From the NCBI GenBank assembly GCA_017590115.1, contig JAGGNK010000003.1:1944301-2008300 (forward strand): DNA of 64,000 bases. Direction: 5' to 3'. Shown in pieces: positions 25,551 to 38,316 of this stretch. The first letter of the stretch is position 1. Each line of letters starts with the position of its first letter. Under the pieces are notes generated by a model. The model was not told where the DNA came from. It did not search any database and saw nothing but the letters and a program-made list of their open reading frames with translations. The translations under genes and the position numbers were made by a program. The stretch is from Montifringilla adamsi (taxonomy: Eukaryota > Chordata > Aves > Passeriformes > Passeridae).

Positions 25551-26319
25551 CTGTAAAACAAATACAGCAAAATGGTTAAAAAATGGAAAGATGTTGACTA
25601 GAAGTACCAAAGTACACAACATCTTGTTCTTTGGAGATATTAGACTATATAATAATATAAATATTAGATTATTATGCTTCTGCATAGACTGCTACAGAGG
25701 GAAACCAGGAACACGAGTGTTGAGATAAGTTTCATAGTATCTTGCATTTCTTTAGTTTAAAGAATGCAGTTCTTTTACCTTAACCACAGCAGTAGCTCTT
25801 TTTCTTAAGATTTAGAAAGAAAATTCTCACTATGGAATGGAAACTAAAAACAAACATATTACAGGGTCAACTTATTTTCTGTATACTTATAATTTCTGCC
25901 CAAGGAGTAACTGTTTTCTGGAAATTCAGCACATCATTGCAAATACATGCAAACATAACAAACCAGACTAAACCAAGCTTCGTGTTGCTATGTACTCATT
26001 TTACTAAACACAGGTCAAATCCAACAGCCTATTCAAACTAATACAGTACCTTTGTGTCTTTATATCAGAACTAAAGCATTAGCAGGTTTTGGGTTTTTTT
26101 CCTGTTTTCTATTTTTTTCTGCATACTCTTGTGGAGAAATAATGAAATTTATTTTAACATCAGTGATGACTTACTACCAAAATTAAGGCAGAATATGATA
26201 TAAAAACTGGAACCTTCTTAATAATCAGTATAGCTCATGTCTGCTATTTAGTATGTCATATTTAGTACTATCCATATTACAGTAACAACATGAGAAACAA
26301 ACATAATATTCATATTGTT

Positions 26320-26500
26320 AGGGCCTTAACCTGCCAATTGCTGGATGCTCTCCTCGGAATTTCTGGGTTGATAGACAGTGCCCAGCAGGGGTCAAGGGTG
26401 GGGAAAAGGAAAGGTGATTGACACCCCCCTGGGGAAGGAAATTTCAGGGAGAAACCAGGGGAAACTGAGGCAAGTCATGACATCACACCTCAACATCATA
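26320..26500. other. GC-richer patch, possible old LTR fragment
   Basis: This roughly 180-bp stretch contrasts in composition with its AT-rich surroundings. It starts near tgttagggcc and is followed by an AATAAA at about 26526. This is suggestive of a degraded LTR, but no family is recognised and the ends are undefined. Confidence 0.35.
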
Positions 26501-27296
26501 TGCACACAGTTTGTCAGCAAAATATAATAAACACATTATTTTTCTGGCAAGCAATATTCTTTTACAAAGCAGCTACAGTATTGGTTGTTATCTAGAGGCA
26601 CTACAAAAATAGACTGAATTTTTCTAAGTGAACTGTCTGCAAAACACATGTTTAAAAAGAACATCAGATATTTAATATGCAAGGTCAAGATGATTGGTTT
26701 TGGTCATACATGTAGACTTAAAAGTAGCAAAAAGGCACATTTCTGGTTGTGGTCTTCCAAAGACACATTCAAAAAAACATGGAAGTTGTCTAAAGCATAA
26801 TATCTTGCACATCTCAATTAACATCACACCAATATGAAATATTTAATGGATAAAGTGTTTTCTTAAATTCTCAGAAGCTACAAAATACCTCTTTGCAAAT
26901 AACAATTCAAACGCAACATTTTGGGATGTAGCTGAAACTCAATCACTTGCTGGTGGAAAAGCCTGGATGTAAATCAAATACATCTCTTAAAGCATTAAGG
27001 AAATGTCACTCTTTTAATATAAGCTTAACAGATGTTACTACAATTAAAAACACTAATTAAAAGTTAAATGCAAACCATTAAACAGCACTTTGCAGAACTG
27101 AGATAAAAGGAATACAGAAAAAACAGCTCTTTCTTCAAGTATGATACTACTTACAATAGACTCGGTCATGCACACTCTTTTCTCTTATAAAGGTTTACAC
27201 AGAATGTAATTTTAACTCCATTCAATACCTATAACTCAAACCCATCTTTTATTCAACTGTCTTGTAGAACAATGATTGGTGTAAAATGAACTGTAT

Positions 27297-27350
27297 AATA
27301 GATAGATTAATAGATAGATAGATAGATAGATAGATAGACAGACAGATAGA
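27297..27350. repeat. TAGA tetranucleotide microsatellite
   Basis: About a dozen TAGA/CAGA units with a few interruptions (taatagatagat and gacagacagat variants). Simple sequence, likely length-polymorphic. Confidence 0.92.
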
Positions 27351-27844
27351 TATACTGCAAAAGTACTAACAGTTTGGAATGAGTTACAGTTTTCATAAAA
27401 TAGCTGCACAACCAAAATTATGTATTTATACTTAATCCTAACTCTTTAAAGCCAAAAGAAGCTTATGCTCCTTGGAAAAAATATCAGTATACTTTACAGA
27501 CTACTAACTGTTTGAAAAATTCATCAAATGAAAAAAAATCACCTTGTAAACATGACAGCCTAGTTTTCATGCATGCATTCCTGTAAGACTTCTATGTCAT
27601 ACTTCATTGGTTCACTTGTCAAAACAAAGCAATTATTCCTTTCAGTCTTGGTTTATGGAAGAAAAGCAACACTTGATTATTCAGTTTTTAAATACTATTT
27701 TATGGCTTATACTAATTTCTTCTTCTGAAAATCTAAACCCAAAAATGTTTCAAAAGGAAAAAATAAGAGCATCAAGACATAAATTAGCAAAATTGAGAAG
27801 AAATTTTACTGTTATTTAGCATAACCAGAGCCAGGGCCTTCAGT

Positions 27845-28075
27845 GCACCAAAAGACTCTAACTGATGATCTGACTCTAAGCAGAACTACACCACCAGCCC
27901 GCTGCTTGCCCTCCTTGTCTCCCCTGGGGGCAGCAGGATGGGCATCAGCTAGCAAGGGCCCTCCCCTGCCATTTGGGATTTTCCCTGCCTCTCCTGTTAA
28001 TCCAAAGAGCAGACAGTTGCTGATGCCCTCAAATACCTAGTGACAGCCCTCCTCTGATGGCAAAACCCTCAATGC
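27845..28075. other. GC-richer patch of unknown origin
   Basis: About 230 bp noticeably richer in G and C than the flanks, with phrases such as gtctcccctgggggcagcag. It does not match a CR1 or the LTR families seen elsewhere in the window. No protein frame is convincing. Confidence 0.4.
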
Positions 28076-29699
28076 TTGTTTTTTAAGAAAGAAATCCATT
28101 TATTTCTTAAAAGAGAAATGGGGGAAGAACTTAATTTGGAAAAATCTGAATTCTGTCAAAGTATTTCAGACATCAATAACTCTCTTTTTTTTTGTAAAGG
28201 AGATTAATTTAAGCTTTGTTATTAAGCAGCATAAAAATATCATTCTATCATATTTCAATTTACTATTATGATGAACTATTGTATGTTTTAAGAAAAATGG
28301 TCTTAGAGAACTTGTTTCAGGTGCAGTCTCTACATCACTATCTTAATAGACCTACTTATTTTCAAATCATATTAGAGGACTGTTCATCAACATTAAAATG
28401 ACATAGCTGTAAATCTTTTCAATAGCTACTCAAGAAACTTAACCAATGTACAGTTTTAGCTTAAAAAGAAATATTTTTCAGGTCTCTTATTTTAAGCCAC
28501 AGTATCAATGAAATTTAACATCACTGTAATAATTTCCCACTTCTAACAAGTGTAAATTATGAAACTTTTTTACCAAAAATCATTAGGCCTATTTAAAAAA
28601 AAAAACAACTATACAACACTCAAGTTAATACAACAGATAATTCTTGCTTTTAAAGCTTACAGGGTTTACCATTGAAAAGCACTTTTTGTGTGTGTGTGTG
28701 TTTTCTTTTTCAGTGTCAATAAAATGGAAGAAATCTCCTATAAAAATTATATTTAGTTCAAATTGGGTATTTTTTCATTCTGTTTAAACAATTAAACATA
28801 ATTGTAAAAGCCTTCCAGTACAAACATACATGTGAAATTCCATGGTCAATTTGTAATGTTTATATTTACTATAATAAGCCTTTGCTCCCAGACATACAGT
28901 TTGTAAAAGCGGCACTTAGCTAAATCTTGAACAGAATTTTTTGAGCACATCCGTTGTACACGCACATCTCAATGTACCCGTAACTTGGAAAAAGGGATAT
29001 GTTAAACTGCTGCACTGAAAGTATAGAGAATTGCCAAATCTTTGAAGCTTTTTTTCTGTTACTGTTTTTTATCTTACAGGAGGTATCTCTTTACTGCCCT
29101 AACATCCTTGCAAAACTAAAAGTGAATGAGAGAATTGACAAGATTTTTCATCACTCAGCTTATGCTTTCAATGAGACCTTAACAATTATTTCCTTTATCT
29201 AGCTTTAGCTGCATAACTGTTTCCAGCCACTTTACAGCACAGAAGATGTCATCTGCAATCACACAGCAGGCAGCAAGAGTGATGGCAGTGGCCTGAGATA
29301 CTACAATTTAATGTGAAATTCCTATTGTTCTGTACATTTAAATAGTCTGAATATTTAAAATTATTTTGAAAACCACATAGAGCATACAAAAGAAATCCGT
29401 TTAAAACCTGCAATTTCTTGAGCTTTACTCTGACATGGTAAAAGGTTTTTACCCAATTTTCTGTGGCAAAAATCCTTTAAAATTGTTTACTGTTTAGAAT
29501 AGACTTGTAAAAGAAAAGGAAAATTAAAAATTCTCTCTATAAAAGAACATGACTCATTTCTGTTCCTGCTCATATGTATTGAAGATCTCCATTTAAATTT
29601 TCCAAATTGCCTTTCACCTATTTTGCACACTTTGCTGAAGCACACACAACATTTACAAAAAGAATATCCTATTGTTCCAGTAAAAAAAGACATTTAATG

Positions 29700-29754
29700 C
29701 AAAAAAAAAAAAAAAAAAAAATTTAAAGAAAAAAAAAAAAAAAAAAAAAAAAAA
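29700..29754. repeat. A-rich tract
   Basis: Two long A runs separated by tttaaag, in all about 55 bp. On the minus strand this is a T tract within intron 1. It could be the tail of a processed insertion, but no body is recognised next to it. Confidence 0.85.
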
Positions 29755-32659
29755 CAAACCCTCAACAAAACAGAGCCACCAGTCTTCATTATGGTTTTAT
29801 TTACTACATATTTTGAATGCCACAAATAACTTTGAAACAAGTTTACTAAAAACATCTTGAAATGTTCCCCCTGCAAAGTTTCCACATTTCCTCATCATAA
29901 ACTTACACTTAAATGTTAATTTTATATTTGTAAATTATTATCCACCACACACTTTGCCTTTATAATTTTTAAAGATGAATTTTAAGTATCTATAATTTAA
30001 CCCTTTTGAATGCAGTTTTCTTCCAAATTCTACCATAAGAGTCACCAAATAAGAGAATGGGAATAAAATATAACTAAAGAAACAGAGTCCTCACTGTGGA
30101 TGCAAGAGAAAGCTATGCCTTCCACCTAAAGCTGTAATATCAGAATGCAGTGCTGTGATCTAAGGCAGCTATATCAGAGCTTAAATCATAATATTGTCAA
30201 AAAGGACTGTGAAAATGCACATTTCTGACAAGTAGCATATGCTACTATTTTTAATATCTGTAGTTGTTTCAAACTATGTAGCTTAGGCCTGTGTTGTAGG
30301 CATATGTACATGCCAGAATTTATAACTAAAATCCGTGAGTTCTCCCTATTGCCTCTCCCCAATTCTTCGAGCCACAGAAAGTGAAATGCTTAGGATAGAA
30401 AGGAATCAGCACTGCTTTTTAAGATTTGCTGCTACTTGGGACTGGTAAAAAATGTTCAAAGACACTGAAAGAGTTCTCATTTACATAAATTTAATCAAAC
30501 ACTATTGGTGAGACACTATTGTAAAGGCAGTGACTTCAAAAGAGGAACATGCCATCTGGAGTTACAAGAAAACTCCTGAGTAGTTATGTCAGAAGAAAGG
30601 AATAAAGGATAATGTGATTTCCTAAACTTCAATAAAGAAGAAATAGCCACTTTCTGAGTAGCTCTTGAGACAAACAGTCCTATACAATCTTCAGCACTCA
30701 GCTGGTTATCCTGCAGCTGGAATCCCACAGTGTGTGATCCAAGGTTCAACATTTATAAACAAGCGACCCTTACACAAGAAGCCCACAAACATTAAGAATC
30801 CTACCTCTAAATCCAGTGGCTTTCCCTACCTCCTTATTAGTCTATATAGTTACTAAAACCGTAAGTGTGGCAACACAGATGTGTGTCTGTATACAAGTGC
30901 AACTATTTTGTCTTCCTTTTCTGGTTTTCAAAATTCCAGATACTGCTTCTCAAGCCACTTTGCTTTTTTTTTTTTTTCCCCTTCGTGCCTGAGCTCCTAT
31001 TTTTTTTCATAAATTTGGGATTTTTTAAAAAACTATAAATCTGGCACAATGTTGTCTTCTTTTTATGCGGTATAAGGCCTTATAAAAAGTAATTTACTAA
31101 TCAACTTTTCTGCCAATGCCACATACAAACACAGGACAAAATTACTGTGACACTGTCACCAATTAAGACTACATTGATCAATCTCATTGTCAAATTATTA
31201 TACTTTATAAATGATGGATGCTTTAAAATAATTTTCAGTTAAAACAATAATTACCAATCAGTAGACTAAAGTAACCATCAATGCATAGAAAAGAGATTCT
31301 TAGAAGCCTAATTGGAAATATCTACTCAATATTTTCTTATAATCTTCTTAGCTAAGAAACTGCAACTAAATAGAACAATTTCAAAACAGACGATAGTATC
31401 TAATTTATTTTGTACTGCTCCAGATGAGGGTTATAAGTATTGAGTAAATTTTGCATACAGGTATGAGAAAATGTCTAAGACCAATAATTACTTTCCTCAG
31501 AAAGACTAAATGGCATTGGTTTTTTTTCCTGAAGAACAAGAACATAAGTCTCGTATATGAGACTAATGGTGCATCCTCTGCAGAATTGTCTATCTAATTG
31601 CGGCAATAAGAACTGCTATTTAGGTACAATAAAATTTGAGTTTTGTCATTTTGTGGCACTTACAAACTGAGAAAGAAGAGGTAATACTTTATAAAATCCC
31701 CCCCAAATCCCTCACAGAAACATGATTTGAGAAGCATCTGCTATGGCATTCCTATCTTGCTCATCATTAGTGTCTAAAACTGCACAGATTTATAAGGACT
31801 GTTCTGAAAGAACTTATCTTTAAGCACAGTGGTAAAGAACCAAAAGTACACTATTTTCAACTAAAAACCTTACAAATACCTACTAGCTACTTCTAAAAGC
31901 AGATTCTTTTCTTGTTTATTGGAAAAATCCTCCATTGTAACACAATACACTTTAAGGACAATGGTATTTAAAAGATAGAAATTTTAAGACCTTTGAGGTC
32001 TTGTCGTTCAGTAGATCAGACAGAGAGTTGCTGGAATTTTAACAGGAAATAGCCTTCCAATGAAACTATTATATTTTAAAAGAATTACAAAAATAGCCCG
32101 TGACCACAGCTTTTAAAAGGTAGGCTGCATTTCAGGTCCTTCATTCCCACACACTCTATTTTCTTTCATTACTACTCAATTTAAAGCTGAGAGCATGAAA
32201 GATGCCCATTTTATAAAAATGAAATACAGAAGTTCTCCACAGAGATGCCTCTTAAATTGGCCCAAGTTTATAGTCACATTCTTAAAAGTTTGTTTCGTAG
32301 TATAAATGTAATGGATTTTGGGTTTTCTCCCAAATACTATTATTACTGCTACTGTAGTAGTACTATACAGGGTCATGTGAAACATTTTATTAGCCAGGAG
32401 ATTTCCTTTTTTTCTTTTTCATCTTTTTTTAAATAAAATTATTACTTTTTTCTGCTGCCATTACTCATCTTGTAAAGCTTGATGTGACAGTGCCTAATGT
32501 ACAATGCGCCACTCAGATTCTACAGCACAACGCAGGCTCATATTCTTACTCAGCTATGTTTTTCACCTTCAAAAGCACTGCTAAGCATCTGTTTGCCTCT
32601 CCTTAAGAAAAAGACACCTCATAAGTAAAATAATTACAAACTAAATATTTTTATCATGT

Positions 32660-33070
32660 TGTTGTGATTTAGGAATCATTACTGAAAACACTCCAAAGCA
32701 TACACTGATTCGCTCACTCCCTCTTTCTCCTCCCCTACATCCTGAGGCAGGAGGGAGAGAAGAATTGTAAAAGGTAAAGATTGTAGGTTGAGAAAAGGAC
32801 AATTTACTGGAAACAGCAAAAAGATCAGAAATGTAACAGGAACAATGTTACCTGAAATACACAAAAGTTGTACAAGAAAGGCAATTGATTCATACAGGGA
32901 AAAGCCCACCACACAGAAACCCGCCCTGAGCAAACATCCCCATGGCCAGAAGGAACGCCCTTCCCTTGCCCCTGGTGATGATGTGAGGTGGTAGAGAATA
33001 ACCTCCAGGTGCTAGCCATGACCCATCCTGGCCGCTGCTAAAAATAACCATCCTGAAAAGAACCAGGATA
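32660..33070 (-). repeat. 3' LTR of the family A provirus
   Basis: Plus-strand start TGTTGTGATTTAGG and end aaccaggata, parallel to the right-hand LTR (TGCTGTGGTTTGG ... aaccaggaca). Shared blocks include aggacaatttactggaaac and gatgatgtgaggtgg. The element appears to lack a short stretch near its left end relative to the other copies. Confidence 0.8.
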
Positions 33071-33086
33071 TTATCTACCCCTTACT
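33071..33086 (-). other. Polypurine tract candidate
   Basis: On the minus strand AGTAAGGGGTAGATAA lies immediately before the left LTR, where a retroviral plus-strand primer would be. It is interrupted by two T and is therefore only a candidate. Confidence 0.5.
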
Positions 33087-34615
33087 ATACACCATATAAT
33101 TTATGCCCAAATCCTACACCTTCCATGAATACACATATAGTATATATACACAAACACAGTTATAATTTCCATCAATAGCCATCCCTCCAAGATATCTGTA
33201 GAGTTCATTGAGTCCATGTGGGTTCTCTGTCCCAGATGTCTTCCAGAGCAGGAGGGCTGGGGTGCTGCCAGGTGGTTGCAAGCTGCATCACGAGCTCATG
33301 AGCCATGTGTCTGGAGCAGTCCATACTCACTGGCATTATGCTATGGCATTCAGCTACTAACATTATACAACAAAACATTACAGACTGCTCTCACCTAAAA
33401 ATCAAACTCCCTTCAGTTACACATCACGTTTCCCCATCCAACTGCATTAAATACCAAGTGCACCAAGGTCATTGAGCAAAAACAGTCCCACACAGTTTGT
33501 CTTAGCTTAAAGCTGGACTAATCCAAACTGTCTCCCCTAACACATTCCTAATGTGCTCCACAGTAACTTTATCCCCCTCTTTGGGTAGGGCCAGGGCCAG
33601 GTCAATTCATGGAGCCCCCCTCTAGCGTTAACCAAACAAGTGGGCTTTGCTAAGTGCAGACCTCAATGTATGAAGGACTACCAGCCATTGCTTTCAATGT
33701 GGTTTTAACAGTCCATTGTAGCTCCCTGACTGGAAATAATTCACTCTTATGCTGCCAGCCCAGGTCCACCAGAGACTCTTTAATGTCAATAACCCAATTC
33801 ACCTGTTCATTGTTGTGATGTTTTCCAGTACCTCAACTCCTGGGCACATGTGCATCTACATGATGTACTTTTACAGCCAACTCCCCCCCTGGGCAGTGAG
33901 ATCTTGCCACAATTCAGCAGCCCAGATTTACTTCTGTGCTGCCAATTGGTCTTTTCCCATTGGTTTAGCCATCCCCAGAGAGCATTTGCTGCCATCCACA
34001 AGTCAGTGTAGAGGTAGAGCACTGGCCATTTCTCTCATTCAGTGATATCTACACACTATTCCACTGCAGTCCAGACAAGACCAAGGCAGATAGTGGGGCT
34101 ATGTTTCCAGCCCTTGGGCAATTGATTGCAGGTATACTAGATACCCTCCAGGTGAAAGCAAAGTGTTGTGGGCAGTCTGCTGCTAAAGGAACTGAGAAAA
34201 ACACATAAGCAATATTAATTATGGCAGCACTTTGCTGCCTTGGATTCCAGTTCATACTGAAGTTCCAGTATATACAGCATAGCAGCGCTCAGAGGGGGTA
34301 TGACTTCCTTCAGACCACAATTCTGTCAGTCTCCACTCTCCACTGGAGTTATGCACTGGCCATATGGCTCTATGCACTCTCACTGGCTCTAAATGGTGAG
34401 AGTCTCGCTGATTGCTCCTTGATGCTTCAATTAATGAATCATCTCATGGATGGAGGTCATAGAGTCCCGGCTGGTGTGATACTGCCAACACTGCACTGTT
34501 GTGGTAGTGACCATTACCTGTTTTTCTTCAACCCGCAGCAGTCCCACAGCAGAAGGGTCCTCTGAAAGATCAAGCAAGGTATTCAGCTACTTAATGTCCT
34601 CTGTCTCCACAGCAG
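33087..34615 (-). pseudogene. ERV pol remnant (RT and RNase H-like)
   Basis: Minus-strand translation shows broken RT-like sequence in about 34060-34610 and, after an apparent internal deletion, RNase H-like sequence in about 33760-34050 (a YTD motif followed by a W-rich stretch). Stops and frame changes are frequent, so no functional enzyme is encoded. The segment 33087-33750 is more decayed and I cannot assign it beyond ERV internal sequence. Confidence 0.65.
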
Positions 34616-35741
34616 TGCCATTGATTGACACTGACTGGATGCCAGGCACCCACCAAAGCCTCTCTGGCACTCCCCTTTGCAGCTGGACATGGGACAGAAA
34701 ACATAACAAAGGGTTCATCAGTCAAGGACCAGAGGAGATCATTCGCCAAACACTATAATGGGCAAAACAGGCTCAAATTAGAGATATTAATTGAATTTAT
34801 TATTAACAAAATCAGAGCAGGATACTGAGAAGTAGAGTAAGATCTTAAAGAACACCTTTCCTGCACCCCTACCTCCATCCCAGCTGTGCCCCACAGTGGC
34901 TCACAGGGAGACAAGGAATGGGGGTTATGGTCAGCTCATTGCACATTGTTTCTCCCTCTGCTCAGGTATAGGAGTCCTTCCACTATTTCCACAGGCAGTC
35001 CCTCCCACAGGACACACTTCTCCACAAACTTTTCAGAAGTGAGTCTATCCCATGGGCAGCAGTCCTCCCCAAACTGCTGCAATATGGGTCACTCTTGCAC
35101 TGGACTCAGTTCCTTCAAGGACAAGCTGCTCCAGAATGGGTCCCCCATGGGGTCACAAGTCCTGTCAGGAAACCTGCTCCAGCATGGGCTTCTTTGTTCA
35201 TGGGTCTTCAGATAGCTGTCAGATACCCTGCTCCAGCACAGGCCTCCCCCAGGGTATCAGCCTCTTTTAGGCATCCACCTGCTCCAGTGTGAGTCTACTC
35301 CAGGGGCTGCAGATGGATCTCTGCACCCCCATGGATCTCCAAGGGCTGCAGGGGTACAGCTGCTTCACCATGGTGCTCACCATGGGCTGCTGCTCACCTC
35401 AGGCACCTGGAGTACCTCCTCTCTCCTTCTCCACTGATCTTGGTGCCTGCAGAGTAGGTCCTCTCATAGTACACTCTTCACTGGCTGTTAATAAAAGCTG
35501 TGCAATACTTTTCTTTCTTTTCTTCTCCTCTTCCTTCTCCTTCTTCCTCTTCTTCTTCAATATGTTATCACTGAAGCACTACCACCATCCCTACCCGGCC
35601 CAGCCTTGGCCAGCAGCACATTCATATTTGGATCTGCCAAAGATCAACTCTGCCAGATGCTAAGGAAGCTTCTAGCAGCTTCTCACAGAACCCATCCCCT
35701 ATAGCCCCCACTTCCAAAACCAGGTCACGGAACCCAGTACA
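34616..35741 (-). repeat. Nested solo LTR (family B, copy 2)
   Basis: Plus-strand ends TGCCATTGATTGACACTG and ...aacccagtaca, 1126 bp, with imperfect 5-bp target duplication agcag at 34611-34615 and atcag at 35742-35746. It splits the pol region of the family A provirus, so it inserted later. AATAAA on the minus strand (complement of tttatt near 34796) sets the leftward orientation. A CT-rich stretch occurs at about 35508-35560. Confidence 0.82.
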
Positions 35742-36010
35742 ATCAGTACAACCAAAAATCCAATTATGCCCTTTTGGATCCTTGAAATATCTTCTTCCTG
35801 AGGTAAACTATGCCCAGGAAGCACAGGGCCTCTGGGCCAGTCACAATGGAGTGTGTTTGCCATTCGTTCCCAGTCAGAATCACTTCAGCTTCCAGTACAG
35901 TCAGCTGTCCAGTTTCCCCTGTCACCTCAGAAACAGAGATGCATTCTTCCCCTACATATCTCAATGGCATCAGGGTACACTGAACACCTGAGTCAACTAA
36001 AGACTTAGGT
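35742..36010 (-). pseudogene. ERV protease remnant
   Basis: Minus-strand sequence resembles a retropepsin region continuing into a G-I-x-Y-L-R type segment; the fragment begins just downstream of the active-site position. It is truncated on the pol side by the nested LTR. No intact reading frame links it to gag or RT. Confidence 0.6.
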
Positions 36011-37540
36011 TCTTGTGGGTCTGATGAACCAAGCCATTAGGTCCACACAGACCAATAGATTTGATTGTCCCTTTCTCCCACCTGGCTGGAGGCAGAGCCT
36101 CTTTAGTTCTGGTAATGGTATTCATTGATATTTCTTGTAAATATGAACTGGACATCCTTTCAGGATTGGAAGCAACATCAGCCCTTCTATTCTGAGGACT
36201 CACTCACTGGAAATTGGAGCTGCTTTTATCCTTGAAGAGTTTCCTCTGATGTTTGTTCTTCCTCTCAACTCACGTACCTGTGCTGCCAGCACAGAGCTGG
36301 GTTTTCCATCTCACTTCCTCATATCCTCTCTGGGGTCACACAGCAAAAAACACAGGTTACCTTGTGGTTTGTACCCTCTCTCTTGAGCAGAGGGGTACTT
36401 GTTCCAAATAGTCCAGACTCTGGTCCACAGTGGAGGGGAATGGGACGTTTCCTCTCTAATTTGCTGAAGTCTTTTGAGTCTGTCTGCAGTCTTGGACAGT
36501 CTTTCCACAGGCAAGGTGCAGGTCAGTAGGGAGGAAAAAAGATGATCACCCCATGGCTGTAGTTAGATACTCACCTAAAGCACTTTGTTCTCCTCCTATC
36601 ACGGACATCAATGCCAATAGCTGGTGTACAATGATCATGTGCTCCATCCAAACTTCTGCCACATGGATTGTGCACACTGGACCTCATCTGGATCTACAGG
36701 GGACTGCACATTATTTGGATCCCTAGAGATTACCTCCAGAACACTCATTCTCCCAGGTACTGGATACCTTTCTCCATGGTGTCCCTCCTGCCGGGGTACA
36801 CTACTGGATCACCCTTGAGAGAGTACCTTCCTCTCATGTTTGACAGGAGTCACCTCCAAAGGCTGAGAGCTTCTGTTCCCTTCCCAATGCCCTTGTCAAT
36901 GCCCAGGTCCTGGGACAGGGATTCCAGCTGCTCAGCCTTATTAACATCTAGTTTCATATCATGGGCCATGATATGGCAGCATTGGAGCAGCCAGGGCAGA
37001 CTGGCAGCTGAAATCTTCTTGCACAGCCTGCAGCCCACCTGGGGACAGGGATCAATGATTAACTCTGGACCTGCCTTTTCCTTCTGTTCTATCGGCATGG
37101 GCTGTTCCTGCAGTTCAGCTGCAGTTTGAGTGGCCACAGTGGCTGTTGGTCTGATTTCCTCCTCTTACCCCTGAGGTGTCTACTATCAAGCAGCAGTCAA
37201 GAAATAGGAGCCAAAGCCCAGCACAGTGCATAACTTCTTGCCTCTCTGCGACTGCTACAGCATTTTTCTTTCAAATATTCTGCTTCTTCATCAGGGTCCT
37301 GCAGCTGTTCAGAAGCACCCTTAGTGCAGATGACCTTCTTAAAAGTCTCTTTCTTGACTAAACATGGTGAAAATCACACAGAGGAGACCTGGCAGATACA
37401 GCAGCATGAATGTGCTTTCCTTAACATCCAAAGGGAAATCAAAATTCTCAAAAGCTGTTGTAACAGATATGAAGAAGTAAATGGGAGTATAAAAGTGGGG
37501 AAAATCATCCTTCCCTGGTCCCCTCATAGCCTAGTATAAC
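36011..37540 (-). pseudogene. ERV gag remnant
   Basis: Minus-strand fragments in about 36311-36514, 36600-36800 and 36850-37137 read as gag-like sequence (an NKYPSAQERGYKPQ-type stretch, an SRDP segment), in separate frames with stops between. The position between protease and the 5' LTR fits gag. It is non-functional. Confidence 0.6.
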
Positions 37541-37902
37541 TAAAGAATTCCCAGAGGCTGCACCCAAGGCCAGGGCAGGAGCAGAACACTGAGCACACAC
37601 TCCAAATTACTTCCTTGCCCTTGTTACATGTTATCATGTAACTGATATCACACACTACAGCAAAAAAACCATCCAGATCCTCTTCTCTGCTCTAAAAAGA
37701 GCACTGTGGTGGACACACAGTGCACACATGGAGGTATATACAGAGTTATATACCCTGTATACCCACATGAACAGACCACAGCATGAGCAGTGGTTCTGTA
37801 CCTAATAAAATAAATGCTTACACCAAATCTGTTTCAAACCCACTCTAGTCAGATATACTGTTATCTGAACCATTTGACCCTGTGCTGGACACCAAATAAG
37901 GT
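37541..37902 (-). other. ERV leader region with primer-site candidate
   Basis: Sequence between gag and the 5' LTR. At 37877-37894 the minus strand reads TGGTGTCCAGCACAGGGT, eight bases from the LTR end. It starts with TGG as a tRNA primer site should. I cannot match it with confidence to a specific tRNA. Confidence 0.5.
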
Positions 37903-38316
37903 TGCTGTGGTTTGGAATGGTGTCCCCTAAATTAGTGCTCCCACTGAATCACTTCAAACCAAGCGTCATCCGCTCACTTACCCCTCCCCCTGCCATGAGA
38001 TGGGGAGGAGTACTGGAAGCACAAAAGGTTAAGGAGTGAGGTAAAGATTATGGGTTGAGGTAAGAACAATATACTGGAAACAGCAATGAAGTAAGAAAGT
38101 AAAAGTAATGACATCAATATTAATAACAGGGTGTACAAGAAATGATTGACGGCAAAAAAGTTCATCACATAGCAACCTGCCGTACATGAACTACATCCAC
38201 ACTATCCTCAACTGGAAGAGATGCCCTTTCCCTGCCCATGGCAATGATGCGAGGTGCTAGAGAAAAACCACGTGGCTACTGCAAAAATTACCCCTGTCCT
38301 GTCTGTAACCAGGACA
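37903..38316 (-). repeat. 5' LTR of the family A provirus
   Basis: Plus-strand start TGCTGTGGTTTGGAATGG and end gtaaccaggaca, 414 bp. Similar to 32660-33070 and 41973-42420. On the minus strand it begins TGTCCTGG and ends CAGCA, a standard TG...CA LTR. Confidence 0.82.

Larger units (their letters stand above)
25551..32659 (-). other. KIAA0825: KIAA0825 intron 1, left portion
   Basis: AT-rich noncoding DNA. Embedded are a GC-richer patch at about 26320-26500, a TAGA microsatellite at 27297-27350, a second GC-richer patch at about 27845-28075, a short TG run near 28688-28700 and an A-rich tract at 29700-29754. No exon or RNA gene is supported. Confidence 0.6.
32660..38316 (-). mobile_element. 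Degraded endogenous retrovirus, family A, minus strand
   Basis: Two related LTRs (32660-33070 and 37903-38316) bracket minus-strand remnants in retroviral order: gag (about 36011-37540), protease (35764-36010), RT (about 34060-34610) and RNase H-like sequence (about 33760-34050). A purine-rich tract sits beside the left LTR and a TGG-starting primer-site candidate beside the right one, as expected for an element read leftward. All frames are broken by stops and shifts, and no envelope is recognised. A family B solo LTR is nested at 34616-35741. The gag-pro-pol type and the missing envelope suggest an ERVL-like class, but this is tentative. It is sense to KIAA0825. Confidence 0.82.

Noticed and set aside
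26380..26400. Second CTCF-like motif cccagcaggggtc
   Set aside because: A normally invariant G is replaced by T and the right part of the motif is missing.
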